DNA of 64,000 bases from an uncultured Oscillospiraceae bacterium (GCA_934631005.1 CAKTXA010000005.1:27930-91929); one strand, 5' to 3'; counted from the first letter of the stretch, positions 26,431-36,330 are shown. Notes: generated from the sequence alone by a model not told the origin. A program made the numbers and translations.

Positions 26431-26461
26431 CAGGCAATATTCCCCGCAGTTTTTCTGAAAA
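26431..26461 (-). promoter_or_regulatory. Shared 31-bp regulatory motif, copy A (GH95)
   Basis: On the minus strand it reads TTTTCAGAAAAACTG, then CGGGGAATATTGCCTG. The same sequence precedes the GH2 and GH29 genes and, on the plus strand, the mglB gene. A likely -10 box TAAACT lies 22 bases after the TTGCCT end. An AAACTGTGAGGC unit upstream repeats AAACTGCGGGGA of the motif, as direct-repeat sites of AraC-type activators do. Confidence 0.75.
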
Positions 26462-26493
26462 TTTTTTTGCCTCACAGTCTACCCCCCCCCGCT

Positions 26494-26510
26494 TTGTGCA
26501 CATTGCACAA
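26494..26510. promoter_or_regulatory. Palindromic operator upstream of GH95
   Basis: TTGTGCACATTGCACAA has perfect 7-bp arms around a 3-base centre. The identical palindrome stands at the same distance from the 31-bp motif (32 bases between them) in all three glycosidase promoters. A run of nine Cs (26482-26490) lies between palindrome and motif. Confidence 0.7.
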
Positions 26511-26570
26511 AATCACGTGCCCCTTTGGTGTGTGCGCCCCGGGCGGGGGCGCTTTTTGCGCCCGCCACGC

Positions 26571-26614
26571 AAAAAAAGCACGGCGGCAGTCAGAGCATGG
26601 TCTGACTGCCGCCG
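26571..26614 (-). terminator. Terminator of the GH2 gene
   Basis: A perfect 14-bp stem (26581-26594 with 26601-26614) is followed on the minus strand by TGCTTTTTTTGCG, a strong terminator. Confidence 0.9.
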
Positions 26615-26635
26615 CCGGGGGGGATAGAAGCGATT

Positions 26636-29600
26636 TTATTTTAGCGTAAAGCTTTTTCTCTCAGAGGGCTCGAACATTCTAAGCAGGATCGCCGCGGCCT
26701 CGCTGCGCTTGATGGTGCTCTCGGGGCGGAACGTGCCCGCTGTGTCGTTGCCGTGCAGGATGCCCGCGCGGTAGAGCTCGTAGATCGCCGCCGCGAACGC
26801 GTCGCCGAGCTTCACGTCGGGGAGCGCGTTGTCCGCCACGGTGTTGATCTGCTCGTAATACTCCAGCGCGCCGTGGAGGATGTGCACGAACTCGCCGCGC
26901 GTGACGGGCGCGTTCATCTGCTCTCGGCTATATCCGGCGTAGCGCTCCTCCAGAATGCCGTTTGCGACAGCGTAGCTGACATAGCTGTCATACCAGTTCC
27001 CCGCGCCGTTTTTCAGGCTGACCTCGCCGGTGCGGTCAAGCTGATGCAGCGCGGCGGACAGCTTGATCGCCTGTGCCACGGTCAGCGTGGAATCCGGGGC
27101 AAAGCGTCTGCCGCCCACGCCGTCGATCAGGCCGTTCTCGTGTGCGCGGTAAACGCTGCTGTAATACCAGCTATCGTGCAGCACGTCGGTAAAGTGCGTC
27201 CGCTCCGCAGCGGTCTGGGACTGCCCGGCGTCCTCCCGGACGGAGGGTCTGCCGACCGACGCGTTCGAGCCGCCGCCGGACGGCGCGGGCGCGGGCGGCG
27301 TGCCGCCGCCAGTGCCGGGAACCGCTGCGGTCAGGCTTCCTTCGAGCGTCGTTCCGTCCAGACTGTACTGGAAGTAGTAGGTCACAGCGTTTTCGCCGGT
27401 ATTTGCCTGAAGATCGACCGTCGCGCTGCGGGCGTCAGCCGTGCCCGTTGTATCGACGGCAGTCAGCGCATTCTGGTCAGTGCCCCAGTAGAACTTCGTG
27501 CCATTCGGCAGGTTCGTGCCGGTAAGGATCAGCGTCACCCTGCCGCCAGCAGCAGTGAGCGGCGAGGGGTCTGTCGTGAGCCGGAAGTCGGTCACCGTCG
27601 GGTTAGGCGGTGTGACTGGAGCCAGCGCATCGACCGCATCCTGCAGGTCGTTTATCGCCATTTCGATGTCAGTCTCTGTTGGATCGGCCGCATCCAAAAC
27701 CGCCTTGGCGGCATCCAGTGCGGCGCGCAGGAGCTCCCGGCTTTCCGCCGTATAGGCCTCGTCCGACACTTTATCCAAATTCTCGTCATAAAGCCTTTGA
27801 AGCGCGTCCTTGCTGGGCTTCATCCGCAGGCCATTCGCCGCATTCCGCAGAGCAGCTTCAGCGTCGTCGATCTGCTTCTGCGTAGCGGTAGGATCATCCA
27901 GGATCATCCTGGCATCATCCAGCGCAGCCTTGAACGGCGCCCAGCTTGCGGGGGTGTAGTCGTCTTCGGAGAGAGTCGCTTTCTCGTCGTAAAGCGCGCT
28001 CAGCGCGGTTTTATCCGTCCCCAGAGCGTCGATCGCGGCATTCAGCGCCGCCAGCGCAGCGTCGATCTGCGGCTGCTCGGTGGCGGAAAGGGGAGGCTGT
28101 GCGTTCAGCTTCTCCTTTGCCGCCTTCAGCGCAGCCTGATATGCACCCCAGCTTGCGGCGGAATAGTTCTCCTCCTGACGGCCGCTTGCGTCGCAGTCGT
28201 CAACGGCATTGCGCAGCGCAAGGGTGCGCGCGCGTTCGGAGAAGTCATACCAGAGCACCAGAGAGTCCTTACGCAGCTTCTCTGCATCGCCCTTGCCCAG
28301 CTCCTCCTTGCTCAGCGCCTCGGAATAGACGCGGAAGGAATTAAATTCGCCGTCGCTCGTGCGGCTCGTCTCCGGGCAATAGCCGATCCACAGCGGGTAG
28401 CTTGAGCCCTTCACGCTGCCGACGCCCGTGGAGGTCTGGAGCGTACCGTTGAGATAGGTCGAAAGCGTACCGCCGTCCGCGCTGCTGTAGATCATCGCAA
28501 CATGGTGCAGCTTCTGCGCGTCCGCAGCCGGGATCTCCTGCGTGACGTTGTTCCATGTCCCGTTCTGGTTGCAGATAAAGGCAAAGAGCTTCCCCTCGGA
28601 GAAGCGGAACGCGGCGCAGTGGTCGCCCTTTCCGGCGATCATGTTATAGGCGTCATAGCTGCCTGCCTTCAGGTCTATCGGGCGGACATACGCCTCGATC
28701 GTAAAGCTGCTGTCGCCGCCGATCACGCTGTCAAAATAGCCGGGCGTCGCCGGAACTTCAAAGTATCCCGTCATCACGGAGCCAAGCTCCGCATCCGACT
28801 TCACCTGCGCGGTCGCGACCGGACCGAGATCCACGTCAAATTTATTGCCGCTCCGATCGGGGATCTTCATTTCAACGACCGGCTGCTCGACCGGCACGCG
28901 ATAGGCCCTTGTTGCATCCATCACAGCGGATGTTGGGGCTGCGGCTGCAATGGGGAGAATGGTGTAGGCGTAGGAATACGTTTTGCTGTACGGGAGGGTG
29001 TACTTATCAAGCACATCCGGGCCGCAGGTGGCGCTGCCAGTGCCCTGTGAGGCATGGTTCACGGAGAGATAGAGCTTTTCGGAGGGGCGCATCTGATAGG
29101 GATGGCGCTTACTCAGCTCACGCGCGCTGTAATGCAGCGCCGAGACCTCGACCGGCTCTCTCGCCGCGATAGCGAGCGCCGTGGCTTTGCCCGCACCGCG
29201 CACAGTGATCCAGTTGACGTCCGTCAGCGTGCCGGTGTCGCCGCCGCTCATGTACGGATAGTAGAGCGCGTCCGCCGTGGAGTCGTAAACGCCGACACGG
29301 GCAAAGGTCTTGCGGTCAAGCAGCGACTCGACCGGGCCGTTGCCGTACCATTTTACCTCGTTGAAGCCTGCGGGCAGGAGCATATCGGTGCCCACGCGGA
29401 GGAAGCGGCGGTTACCAGTCCCGGGCAGTGCCCTGCCGTCGATCTCAGTGGAGACCGTTACCGCGCCGTTTTTCTCAACGGTGTAGGTCATGGTCTGCTT
29501 CATCGCACCCTGAAAGGCGTCCGTACCGAAGGTCAGCGGGATCGTAATGGTGGTCAGGCCACCCGGGCCGTTTTCGTCCACCGTGACGCTCTGCGCACGA

Positions 29601-32600
29601 ACCGACTCGCACAGCGTTTGCAGTCTGTTGTCGCGGTGCTTGTCGTTCTCCACCAGTGCGCGCCAGTAGTTGGGGGCCGGCCCCAGCTCGATCAGCGTTT
29701 CGCCTTGATAGACATAGTTTTCCATGCGACCGGTGGTCTTATCCAGCGCAAAGCTGAAGGCATTGCCGCGCACAGTGAGCTTCTGCGTGCCGTCCTCCTG
29801 CCCGCTCACGGTCACGCCCGCCGAGGACGGAGCCTCCACGACCGCCTTGACCTCATTGGGCAGGCGGAACTGCTCATACGCGACCTCATGACCCGCCTGT
29901 GCCCAGAGCGTATCCTGCTTGAGGCAGACGGAAACGTTCAGATAGTATTCCGCGCCGGGCTTCTTTTCTGCGGGAAGACTTGCGCGGAAGGGAACAGAAA
30001 TTTCCTCCACGGAATGCCGCCCGTTCTTTACCTCGCCGGTGCTCCGCGCGCGGGCGCTTGCACCTGCGACCGTGCCGCCGTCGAGGCGCTCGCCGTCCTC
30101 CAGCAGCTCCCACTTGAGGTCAAATTTGCTCAGATCGTCAAAGCTGCTCTCATTAAAGACGCGGAGCTTGCCGCCTTCAAGATCCTCGGGCGTCGTTTCG
30201 TCAAACCAGAACTTCTGGTACTGATACTTGATCTCATACAGCTCCGGCTGCACGTCGCGATCCGGCGAGATGAGCCCGTTCATGCAGAAGCTCCCGTCGT
30301 GATGGTTCTCGCCGCTGTCGCCGCCATAGGCGTAGAAGTATCCGCCATTGTTCGGATAGACGCCGTGGTGCGCGTTGTTCTCGGCGTAGTAGTCGTAATA
30401 GATGCCGCTGGCCGCCGGCAAAACACCCTGAAGGTCTCCCATATCATCCCAGATCAGGACGCTGGCATCGCCTACGCCGATGTCGGGCGTGGTCTTTCTC
30501 TGCCCGTCGATCTCAGCCTTGGTCAGCGCCCTGGTATAGACGCGGGCGAGGGAGATCTCGCCGTCAAAGAATGCTCTCTTATTCGCCTGAGTCTGATAGC
30601 CCACGGCAAACTGCTCGGTCGAGCTGCGGATCTCCACATTGCCGATAGTCTGACTGCCGATCAGCTCGCCGTCGAGATACGCTTTCAGATCCGTGCCGTC
30701 GTAGACGCCGACGACCTGATGCCAATTCCCGATCCAGTTGAATTGGGTTCCTTCCAGACCCTCCACCGTCAGTGTCCGCCACCCGCCGTCATAGACGAAA
30801 AATTCAAGCACATATCTGCCGCTATAATTCTTCGTCTGCATGGCGACCTGCTCGTCGCCCTTTGCAGCGAGGATCTGTGTGCCTTCCAGCGTGGACGGCT
30901 TGCAGATGACCTCGATGGTAAACCGCTTCCCGCTTCCGGAGAGCGCACGATCGATCGTGCCGCTCTCGTCCGTAAACACGTCGCGGCCGCGCACGATGCT
31001 TGTGCCGGTCAGGCTGCCGAGCCCCGCGGCGGTGTTCAGCGACTTGTAGGCGGCGGTCGCAGCGTTGCCCTTTTTATCCGTATGCGGATAGACCGGCTCC
31101 TGAGCGATCGGCAGCCGCCGGCCCTGATCGACCCAGTCCCAGATGAACGCGCCGAGCATATTGGTGCCGCTGCGGATGGCGTCCCAGTACTCCTTGAGCG
31201 CACCGACCGAGTTGCCCATGGCGTGGTCGTATTCGCAAAGCACATAGGGCATTTTCGTGTTCGTCGTCCGCGCCTCTCCACGGACCTCATTCACGGGCCG
31301 GTACATCCGGCTGTGCATATCCACGCCGTTGTGGCGAACGCTGGACTCACAGTGGACCGGGCGCGTGGGGTCATTGTCGCGGAAATAACAGATCGCCTGA
31401 TAGAACATCCCTCCCGCGTAATTTGCGTTGGAGTTCCATGTGTAATAGTTCTCGTTGCCCGTGGACCAGCAAACGTTTGCCGTCACGTTTTTCAGGCGCT
31501 TGAAGGTGTTTTCCGTGCGATCCAGCGCCAGCTCCTTAAACAGCCTTACCCTACCCTCATCGTTCATAAGCTGATGCGATTCCAGATTCGTCTCCGCCAT
31601 CACATACAGGCCGTATCGATCGCAGAGATAGTAGAGGTAATCGTCGTTGCTGTAATGCGAGGTGCGGACGGCGTTGATGTTGTACAGCTTCATCAGCTCA
31701 ACATCCTTCTCCTGCACGGAATGCGGGACATGTTTGCCGTACACCGGGTCGGTGTCATGGCGGTTGACCCCGCGAAAGACCAGAGGCTTGCCGTTGATCG
31801 TGACCGGCTTGTAGCCCGTTTCCCAGTCGGTAGTGCTATTGCCGTTTGCGTCCAGCTGCGTGCGCTGGAAGCCGATCTCACGGATGCCGAGCTGCTGCGC
31901 CATTGAGCCGTAGTTTACGCCGTTTGCGTCGCAGAGCGTCAGCACCAATGTGTAGAGATACGGGTCTTCATCCGACCACAGGCGCGGTGCGTTGAGCGTC
32001 CAGTCATCAACGCGGCCTGCGCCGGTAGAGCCGTAAACACGGCCAAACCTGTCAGTGCTCCTGTTTTCCGCCGCGATGCTCGCGACCGGGACGGTTTTGC
32101 TGCTGAAAAGCTGCCCCTGATCGTCAAAGAGCTGTGCCGCGACCTTCCAGCCGCTCTGCGGCGCAGTGGAGTTATTGCGGACGGTGACGCTCAGCTTGAG
32201 CGTTGCATTGGTGTAGGTCGCGTCCAGAGCTGTTTCGACCTGATAGTCTTCCAGATGGACGGCGGGCGCTGCGTACAGATAGACGTCGCGGAAGATGCCG
32301 CCGTCCTTGAACATATCCTGTAGCTCAAACCATGTGCCGTCGCAAAATTTATAGACCTTGACGGCGAGCTGGTTCACACCATCCATCTTGAGGAAGTCCG
32401 TCACATCAAAGCTGTGCGGGCTGTACGAGTCCTCGGAATAGCCGACAGCTTTGCCGTTCAGGTAGACGTAGTACGCCGCCTCCACACCCTGAAGGTTCAG
32501 ATAGATGCGCCCGTTGGCGCTTTTCAGACCGTCGCTGACCGTAAAGCTCTTGCGGTACAGCCCGACCGGGGTCGCCTCCACAGGGATCTGCGGCGCAAAA

Positions 32601-33157
32601 GCGTTGTCCCGGCGTCCTGACTGCCAGGGCACGGTCGTGTTGGTGTAAATGGAGGCATCAAAGCCGTAATGCACCCAGCTGGCGGGGAGCTGAAGACCGT
32701 ACTGCCAGCCGGGCGCGGCGGGTGTGAAGCCCTCCGTGTGAAAGCTCGTCAGCTCCGCCCCGGCAGCCGTTTCGCTTGCAAATACATTGAGCGACCAGTC
32801 TGCCTGAGCTGCTCCCGTCAGGAACTGGACGTAGGAGGAGGCGTCCTTCTTAAACTCCCGGGCGCCTGTTTTTGCTTTTGTGATGCTGTCGTAAATGACC
32901 GAGGAGGTCGCAAACGAGCTTGCCTTCTCGCGGTTCACCGCAAAAACGTCCACGTTCTGAACGCCTCCGCTCGTCTGGCCCGTCCACTCCTTTCCGCTGA
33001 ATACAACATTTGTATTGCCTGAGGACATTGCCATTACAGCGGGAACGGCGACGTCCGGCGGCGTTATGTCCTCTGCGTGCACCATCGGCGCCATGAGCAG
33101 AAGCCCAAGAAGCATGGACGCTGACAAGAGCGCCGAAAGGATCCGTTTGTGCTTCAT
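26636..33157 (-). CDS. Giant SLH-anchored GH2 beta-galactosidase
   Basis: The secreted protein has 2173 residues. Residues 1-28 are a signal peptide. A discoidin-like region and the GH2 sugar-binding, Ig-like and TIM-barrel domains span ~150-690, with Glu569 (WSTGNEN, acid/base) and Glu642 (VLCEYDHAMGN, nucleophile) as in LacZ. A LamG/concanavalin-like domain (~720-900) is inserted between the barrel and the LacZ-type C-terminal domains (beta-galactosidase small-chain fold, with NYWRALVENDKHRDN). After these come a second LamG domain, three FIVAR-type helical repeats, an Ig-like domain and three SLH repeats. ATG 33157 is preferred over upstream ATGs because GAAGGAGGAACGAAAA precedes it. It would release galactose at the cell surface. 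Confidence 0.93.
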   Translation of the reverse strand: MKHKRILSALLSASMLLGLLLMAPMVHAEDITPPDVAVPAVMAMSSGNTNVVFSGKEWTGQTSGGVQNVDVFAVNREKASSFATSSVIYDSITKAKTGAREFKKDASSYVQFLTGAAQADWSLNVFASETAAGAELTSFHTEGFTPAAPGWQYGLQLPASWVHYGFDASIYTNTTVPWQSGRRDNAFAPQIPVEATPVGLYRKSFTVSDGLKSANGRIYLNLQGVEAAYYVYLNGKAVGYSEDSYSPHSFDVTDFLKMDGVNQLAVKVYKFCDGTWFELQDMFKDGGIFRDVYLYAAPAVHLEDYQVETALDATYTNATLKLSVTVRNNSTAPQSGWKVAAQLFDDQGQLFSSKTVPVASIAAENRSTDRFGRVYGSTGAGRVDDWTLNAPRLWSDEDPYLYTLVLTLCDANGVNYGSMAQQLGIREIGFQRTQLDANGNSTTDWETGYKPVTINGKPLVFRGVNRHDTDPVYGKHVPHSVQEKDVELMKLYNINAVRTSHYSNDDYLYYLCDRYGLYVMAETNLESHQLMNDEGRVRLFKELALDRTENTFKRLKNVTANVCWSTGNENYYTWNSNANYAGGMFYQAICYFRDNDPTRPVHCESSVRHNGVDMHSRMYRPVNEVRGEARTTNTKMPYVLCEYDHAMGNSVGALKEYWDAIRSGTNMLGAFIWDWVDQGRRLPIAQEPVYPHTDKKGNAATAAYKSLNTAAGLGSLTGTSIVRGRDVFTDESGTIDRALSGSGKRFTIEVICKPSTLEGTQILAAKGDEQVAMQTKNYSGRYVLEFFVYDGGWRTLTVEGLEGTQFNWIGNWHQVVGVYDGTDLKAYLDGELIGSQTIGNVEIRSSTEQFAVGYQTQANKRAFFDGEISLARVYTRALTKAEIDGQRKTTPDIGVGDASVLIWDDMGDLQGVLPAASGIYYDYYAENNAHHGVYPNNGGYFYAYGGDSGENHHDGSFCMNGLISPDRDVQPELYEIKYQYQKFWFDETTPEDLEGGKLRVFNESSFDDLSKFDLKWELLEDGERLDGGTVAGASARARSTGEVKNGRHSVEEISVPFRASLPAEKKPGAEYYLNVSVCLKQDTLWAQAGHEVAYEQFRLPNEVKAVVEAPSSAGVTVSGQEDGTQKLTVRGNAFSFALDKTTGRMENYVYQGETLIELGPAPNYWRALVENDKHRDNRLQTLCESVRAQSVTVDENGPGGLTTITIPLTFGTDAFQGAMKQTMTYTVEKNGAVTVSTEIDGRALPGTGNRRFLRVGTDMLLPAGFNEVKWYGNGPVESLLDRKTFARVGVYDSTADALYYPYMSGGDTGTLTDVNWITVRGAGKATALAIAAREPVEVSALHYSARELSKRHPYQMRPSEKLYLSVNHASQGTGSATCGPDVLDKYTLPYSKTYSYAYTILPIAAAAPTSAVMDATRAYRVPVEQPVVEMKIPDRSGNKFDVDLGPVATAQVKSDAELGSVMTGYFEVPATPGYFDSVIGGDSSFTIEAYVRPIDLKAGSYDAYNMIAGKGDHCAAFRFSEGKLFAFICNQNGTWNNVTQEIPAADAQKLHHVAMIYSSADGGTLSTYLNGTLQTSTGVGSVKGSSYPLWIGYCPETSRTSDGEFNSFRVYSEALSKEELGKGDAEKLRKDSLVLWYDFSERARTLALRNAVDDCDASGRQEENYSAASWGAYQAALKAAKEKLNAQPPLSATEQPQIDAALAALNAAIDALGTDKTALSALYDEKATLSEDDYTPASWAPFKAALDDARMILDDPTATQKQIDDAEAALRNAANGLRMKPSKDALQRLYDENLDKVSDEAYTAESRELLRAALDAAKAVLDAADPTETDIEMAINDLQDAVDALAPVTPPNPTVTDFRLTTDPSPLTAAGGRVTLILTGTNLPNGTKFYWGTDQNALTAVDTTGTADARSATVDLQANTGENAVTYYFQYSLDGTTLEGSLTAAVPGTGGGTPPAPAPSGGGSNASVGRPSVREDAGQSQTAAERTHFTDVLHDSWYYSSVYRAHENGLIDGVGGRRFAPDSTLTVAQAIKLSAALHQLDRTGEVSLKNGAGNWYDSYVSYAVANGILEERYAGYSREQMNAPVTRGEFVHILHGALEYYEQINTVADNALPDVKLGDAFAAAIYELYRAGILHGNDTAGTFRPESTIKRSEAAAILLRMFEPSERKSFTLK

Positions 33158-33230
33158 TTTTCGTTCCTCCTTCATCTGCTTTGGTTCAAACCTATCCATG
33201 CTCAGTCTAAAGCAAACTGCCATGGAAGAA

Positions 33231-33261
33231 CAGGCAATATTCCCCGCAGTTTTTCTGAAAA
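33231..33261 (-). promoter_or_regulatory. Shared 31-bp regulatory motif, copy B (GH2)
   Basis: Identical over the 31 bases to copy A. A TAGACT box lies 22 bases past its TTGCCT end, at the same distance as in copy A, and the GH2 start codon is about 75 bases away. Confidence 0.75.
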
Positions 33262-33293
33262 TATTTTTGCCTCACAGTTTACCCCTCCCCGCG

Positions 33294-33310
33294 TTGTGCA
33301 CATTGCACAA
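33294..33310. promoter_or_regulatory. Palindromic operator between GH2 and mglB
   Basis: TTGTGCACATTGCACAA, identical to the copies at 26,494 and 47,629. Here it lies in the divergent region and could act on both GH2 and mglB. Confidence 0.65.
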
Positions 33311-33349
33311 AAACGCTGAGGGGAGCTGCGAGGCGTCTAAACGCGCTGT

Positions 33350-33384
33350 GCGCCCGGTTTCTTTTCAGAAACCGGGCGCTTTTG
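33350..33384 (+). terminator. Hairpin insulating the mglB promoter
   Basis: A perfect 12-bp stem GCGCCCGGTTTC (33350-33361 with 33368-33379) is followed by TTTTGTGC on the plus strand. No gene on the plus strand precedes it, so it may block stray transcription or be the scar of an older gene end. Confidence 0.6.
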
Positions 33385-33431
33385 TGCAGATACAACAAAA
33401 AAACACATGGATTTTTGACAGCGTGCAGGGA

Positions 33432-33463
33432 TTTTCAGAAAAACTGTGTGGAAATATTGCTGG
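33432..33463 (+). promoter_or_regulatory. Shared regulatory motif, copy D (mglB)
   Basis: TTTTCAGAAAAACTG is followed by TGTGGAAATATTGC, matching copies A-C but on the plus strand and with one extra base. Likely -10 boxes TAGTAT or TATAGA lie 20-23 bases after it, and the mglB start codon is 85 bases away. Confidence 0.72.
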
Positions 33464-33548
33464 GAATTCTTCTGAATCCTGCTAGTATAGAAATCAGGAC
33501 GGCGAGGCGTATCGCGGTCTGACAAATACCAAATATGGAGGGAATTAT

Positions 33549-34745
33549 ATGAAGAAGATCCTTGCACTGCTCCTTGCGCTGGTCATGCTTGCCGCTTTGG
33601 CTGCCTGCACCGCCAAGCCCGCCGAGTCTGTGAAGACGGAAACGGCAAAGCCCGCAGACACGATGGAAAAAACGGAAGAGCCTTCAAAGATGGACGACAT
33701 GGGCGACATGGAAAAGTCCGAGCTGCGCGTCGGCGTTTTCTATTACACCTTTGCGGACACCTATATTTCCAGCGTTCGCACGGCACTGGACGCCGAGCTT
33801 GGGAAGCTGGGGGTTTCCTACAACAACTTTGACGGCAACAACAACCAGACCACGCAGAACGAGCAGATCCAGACGGCTGTCACCGACGGCTACAACCTGC
33901 TGGTCGTCAACATGGTCACGTCCGGCTCGCCCGACGTTGCCAACGAGATCCTCTCTCTTGCCAACGGCATCCCTGTCATTTTCTTCAACCGCGCGATCGA
34001 GGCTGACGGCGAGGAGGGCACCGTCCTGAACGCCAACGCGAACATCTGCTTCATCGGCACCGACGCCCCCGAGGCCGGTCACCTGCAGGGCAAGATGGTC
34101 GGCGAATACCTGCTGGATAACTGGGATTCCGTTGACCTCAACGGCGACGGTATGATCAGCTATGTCATGTTCAAGGGTGATGAGGCGAACGTTGAGGCGA
34201 TCTACCGCACCAAGTACGGCGTAGAGGACGCCGATGCCGTTCTGGCTGCTGCCGGCAAGCCGGCGCTTGCGTATTTCGACGCCGCCGCTACCACCAAATA
34301 TCAGGTCGACCTTGGCGGCGCATGGTCCGCACAGGCCGCGCTGGACTACATGAACACGAACCTCTCCCAGTACAACGAGGCCAACGGCAACATGATCGAG
34401 CTTGTGATCTGCAACAACGACAACATGGCCGAGGGCGCGATCTCTGCGCTGGAATCCGCCGGCTATAACACCGGTGCGCCGGATGCCACCGTCATCCCGG
34501 TCTTTGGCGTTGACGCGACCGACGCCGCGAAGGAGCTGATCGCCGCCGGCAAGATGATTGGCACGGTCAAGCAGGACGCCGAGGGCATGGCGGGGGCTAT
34601 CGCTTCTGTTGTAAAGGCCAACGGCGAGGGCGTCTCCATGTCCGATGCCGTTGCCGCCGCCGCTGCGACCAACGATATGATGTATTCCGTGGCGGACGGC
34701 ATCGCAAACAAGCTGTTTGTTGCCTACGCTGCCTACACCAGGTAA
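33549..34745 (+). CDS. mglB: Galactose/glucose-binding lipoprotein of an Mgl-type importer
   Basis: The precursor has 398 residues. A lipoprotein signal ends in LAALAAC (Cys at about residue 19), then comes a Lys/Glu/Met-rich linker to ~55, then a periplasmic-binding type I fold. DLNGDGMISYVMFKGDEANV matches the calcium-binding EF-hand-like loop and its following strand, which mark MglB-type galactose/glucose-binding proteins. ICNNDNMAEGAISALESAGY and FGVDATDAAKELI complete the sugar-site pattern. It is first in an mglB-mglA-mglC operon under the shared motif. It takes up the galactose set free by the GH2 enzyme encoded divergently. Confidence 0.92.
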   Translation: MKKILALLLALVMLAALAACTAKPAESVKTETAKPADTMEKTEEPSKMDDMGDMEKSELRVGVFYYTFADTYISSVRTALDAELGKLGVSYNNFDGNNNQTTQNEQIQTAVTDGYNLLVVNMVTSGSPDVANEILSLANGIPVIFFNRAIEADGEEGTVLNANANICFIGTDAPEAGHLQGKMVGEYLLDNWDSVDLNGDGMISYVMFKGDEANVEAIYRTKYGVEDADAVLAAAGKPALAYFDAAATTKYQVDLGGAWSAQAALDYMNTNLSQYNEANGNMIELVICNNDNMAEGAISALESAGYNTGAPDATVIPVFGVDATDAAKELIAAGKMIGTVKQDAEGMAGAIASVVKANGEGVSMSDAVAAAAATNDMMYSVADGIANKLFVAYAAYTR

Positions 34746-34764
34746 TCGAAAACAAACCCCTTAC

Positions 34765-34802
34765 GAAAGGGCGGCTGCTGCAAAAGTGGCGGCCGCCCTT
34801 TC
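34765..34802 (+). terminator. Stem-loop between mglB and mglA (attenuator)
   Basis: An 11-bp perfect stem GAAAGGGCGGC (34765-34775 with 34792-34802) has a 16-base loop and only a short T run. Such hairpins after the binding-protein gene usually protect its message or lower expression of the ATPase and permease. Confidence 0.7.
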
Positions 34803-34830
34803 ATCTGGGCTCAGATCAGGAGGAGATCAG

Positions 34831-36330
34831 ATGGAACAAACCGTACTGCTCCGGATGACAAATATTACAAAGAGCTTTCCGGGCGTCCGGGCATTGGATA
34901 AAGTCAGTCTGGAGGTAAAGGCCGGCACCGTGCACGCGCTGATGGGCGAAAACGGCGCGGGAAAATCGACCCTGATGAAATGCCTGTTCGGCATTTACAG
35001 CAAGGACAGCGGCCATATTTATCTGGAAGGCCGCGAGGTGGATTTTTCCAGCAGCAAGGAGGCGCTGGCAAACGGCGTGGCCATGGTGCATCAGGAGCTG
35101 AACCAGGCCCTCAAGCGGACGGTCATGGACAATCTCTGGCTTGGACGCTATCCGAAGCTTGCGGGCTTTGTCGTTGACGAGGCGAAGATGTACCGTGACA
35201 CCACCGCCATTTTTGAGGAGCTTGGCATCCACGTTGATCCAAAGCGCATTATGAGCACGATGCCGGTTTCTCAGCGGCAGATGGTGGAGATCGCCAAGGC
35301 CGTTTCGTATCATTCCAAGGTCATCGTATTTGACGAGCCGACGTCCTCGCTGACCGAGGAGGAGGTCGAGCACCTGTTTCAGATCATCCATATGCTGCGC
35401 GAGCGCGGCATGGGTATCATCTACATTTCGCATAAGATGGCGGAGATCAAGCGTATCTCCGATGAGATCACCGTTATGCGCGACGGCCGCCACGTTGCGA
35501 CAAGACCGGCTGCCGAGCTTGAGATGAACGATATTATCCGGCTCATGGTCGGGCGTGAGCTTGGCAATCAGTTCCCGCCGAAGACGAATCAGCCGGGAGA
35601 GGTTTTTCTGGAGGTCGAGCATCTGACGGGCCAGTATAACAACCTGCGCGATGTCTCCTTTACCGCGCGGCGCGGGGAGATCGTGGGGCTGGCAGGGCTT
35701 GACGGCAGCGGCCGCACGGAAACGCTGGAAACGATCTTCGGCGTTGCCACGCGCAAGAGCGGCGAGATCCGGCTGGGCGGCAGCTCCTGCCGCAACCGCA
35801 CGCCGCGGCAATCCATCAAAAACCGCTTTGCGCTGCTTACGGAGGAGCGCCGCGCGACCGGCATCTTCGGGCTTCTGAACATTCGGGAAAACACCGTGAT
35901 CTCAAGCCTCGGCAAGCATAAGCGCCTCGGGTTTATCCTCAGCGACCCGTCCATGAAGCGGGACACGCAGTGGTCGATCGACGCGATGCACACAAAAACG
36001 CCGAGTCAGGAAACAAAGATCCGCAGCCTCTCCGGCGGCAATCAGCAAAAGGTCATCGTCGGGCGATGGCTGTTGACCGCGCCGGACGTGCTGCTGCTCG
36101 ACGAGCCGACACGCGGCATTGACGTCGGAGCAAAGTATGAGATCTATCAGCTGATCCTTGACCTTGCAAACAAGGGGAAGACGGTCCTGATGGTTTCATC
36201 GGAAATGCCGGAGCTGCTCGGCATATGTGACCGGATCCTGGTCATGTCCGGCGGGCGGCTTGCCGGTGAGGTGGATGCAAAAGCAACGACGCAGGAGGAG
36301 ATCATGCGTCTGGCGGCGAAGTACGTATAA
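34831..36330 (+). CDS. mglA: Sugar ABC importer ATPase, MglA type (two nucleotide-binding domains)
   Basis: The protein has 499 residues. The first domain has Walker A GENGAGKSTLM, the altered signature MPVSQRQMVEIAKAV usual for this family, and Walker B VIVFDEPTSSLT. The second domain (~255-499) has a reduced Walker A region (GLAGLDGSGRTE), signature LSGGNQQKVIVGRWLL and LLLDEPTRGIDVGAKYE. This is the standard layout of MglA/RbsA/AraG ATPases. The start is ATG 34831 behind AGGAGGAGATCAG; a longer frame runs back through the attenuator. It is followed 11 bases later by the permease gene. Confidence 0.95.
   Translation: MEQTVLLRMTNITKSFPGVRALDKVSLEVKAGTVHALMGENGAGKSTLMKCLFGIYSKDSGHIYLEGREVDFSSSKEALANGVAMVHQELNQALKRTVMDNLWLGRYPKLAGFVVDEAKMYRDTTAIFEELGIHVDPKRIMSTMPVSQRQMVEIAKAVSYHSKVIVFDEPTSSLTEEEVEHLFQIIHMLRERGMGIIYISHKMAEIKRISDEITVMRDGRHVATRPAAELEMNDIIRLMVGRELGNQFPPKTNQPGEVFLEVEHLTGQYNNLRDVSFTARRGEIVGLAGLDGSGRTETLETIFGVATRKSGEIRLGGSSCRNRTPRQSIKNRFALLTEERRATGIFGLLNIRENTVISSLGKHKRLGFILSDPSMKRDTQWSIDAMHTKTPSQETKIRSLSGGNQQKVIVGRWLLTAPDVLLLDEPTRGIDVGAKYEIYQLILDLANKGKTVLMVSSEMPELLGICDRILVMSGGRLAGEVDAKATTQEEIMRLAAKYV

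Noticed and set aside
29054..31906. An open frame of 950 codons on the plus strand
   Set aside because: Antisense to the GH2 gene, with the same shadow character and no recognisable motif.
34765..34802. The hairpin after mglB as the end of the operon
   Set aside because: The T run is short and mglA starts 28 bases later with a strong ribosome site, so it more likely tunes than ends transcription.
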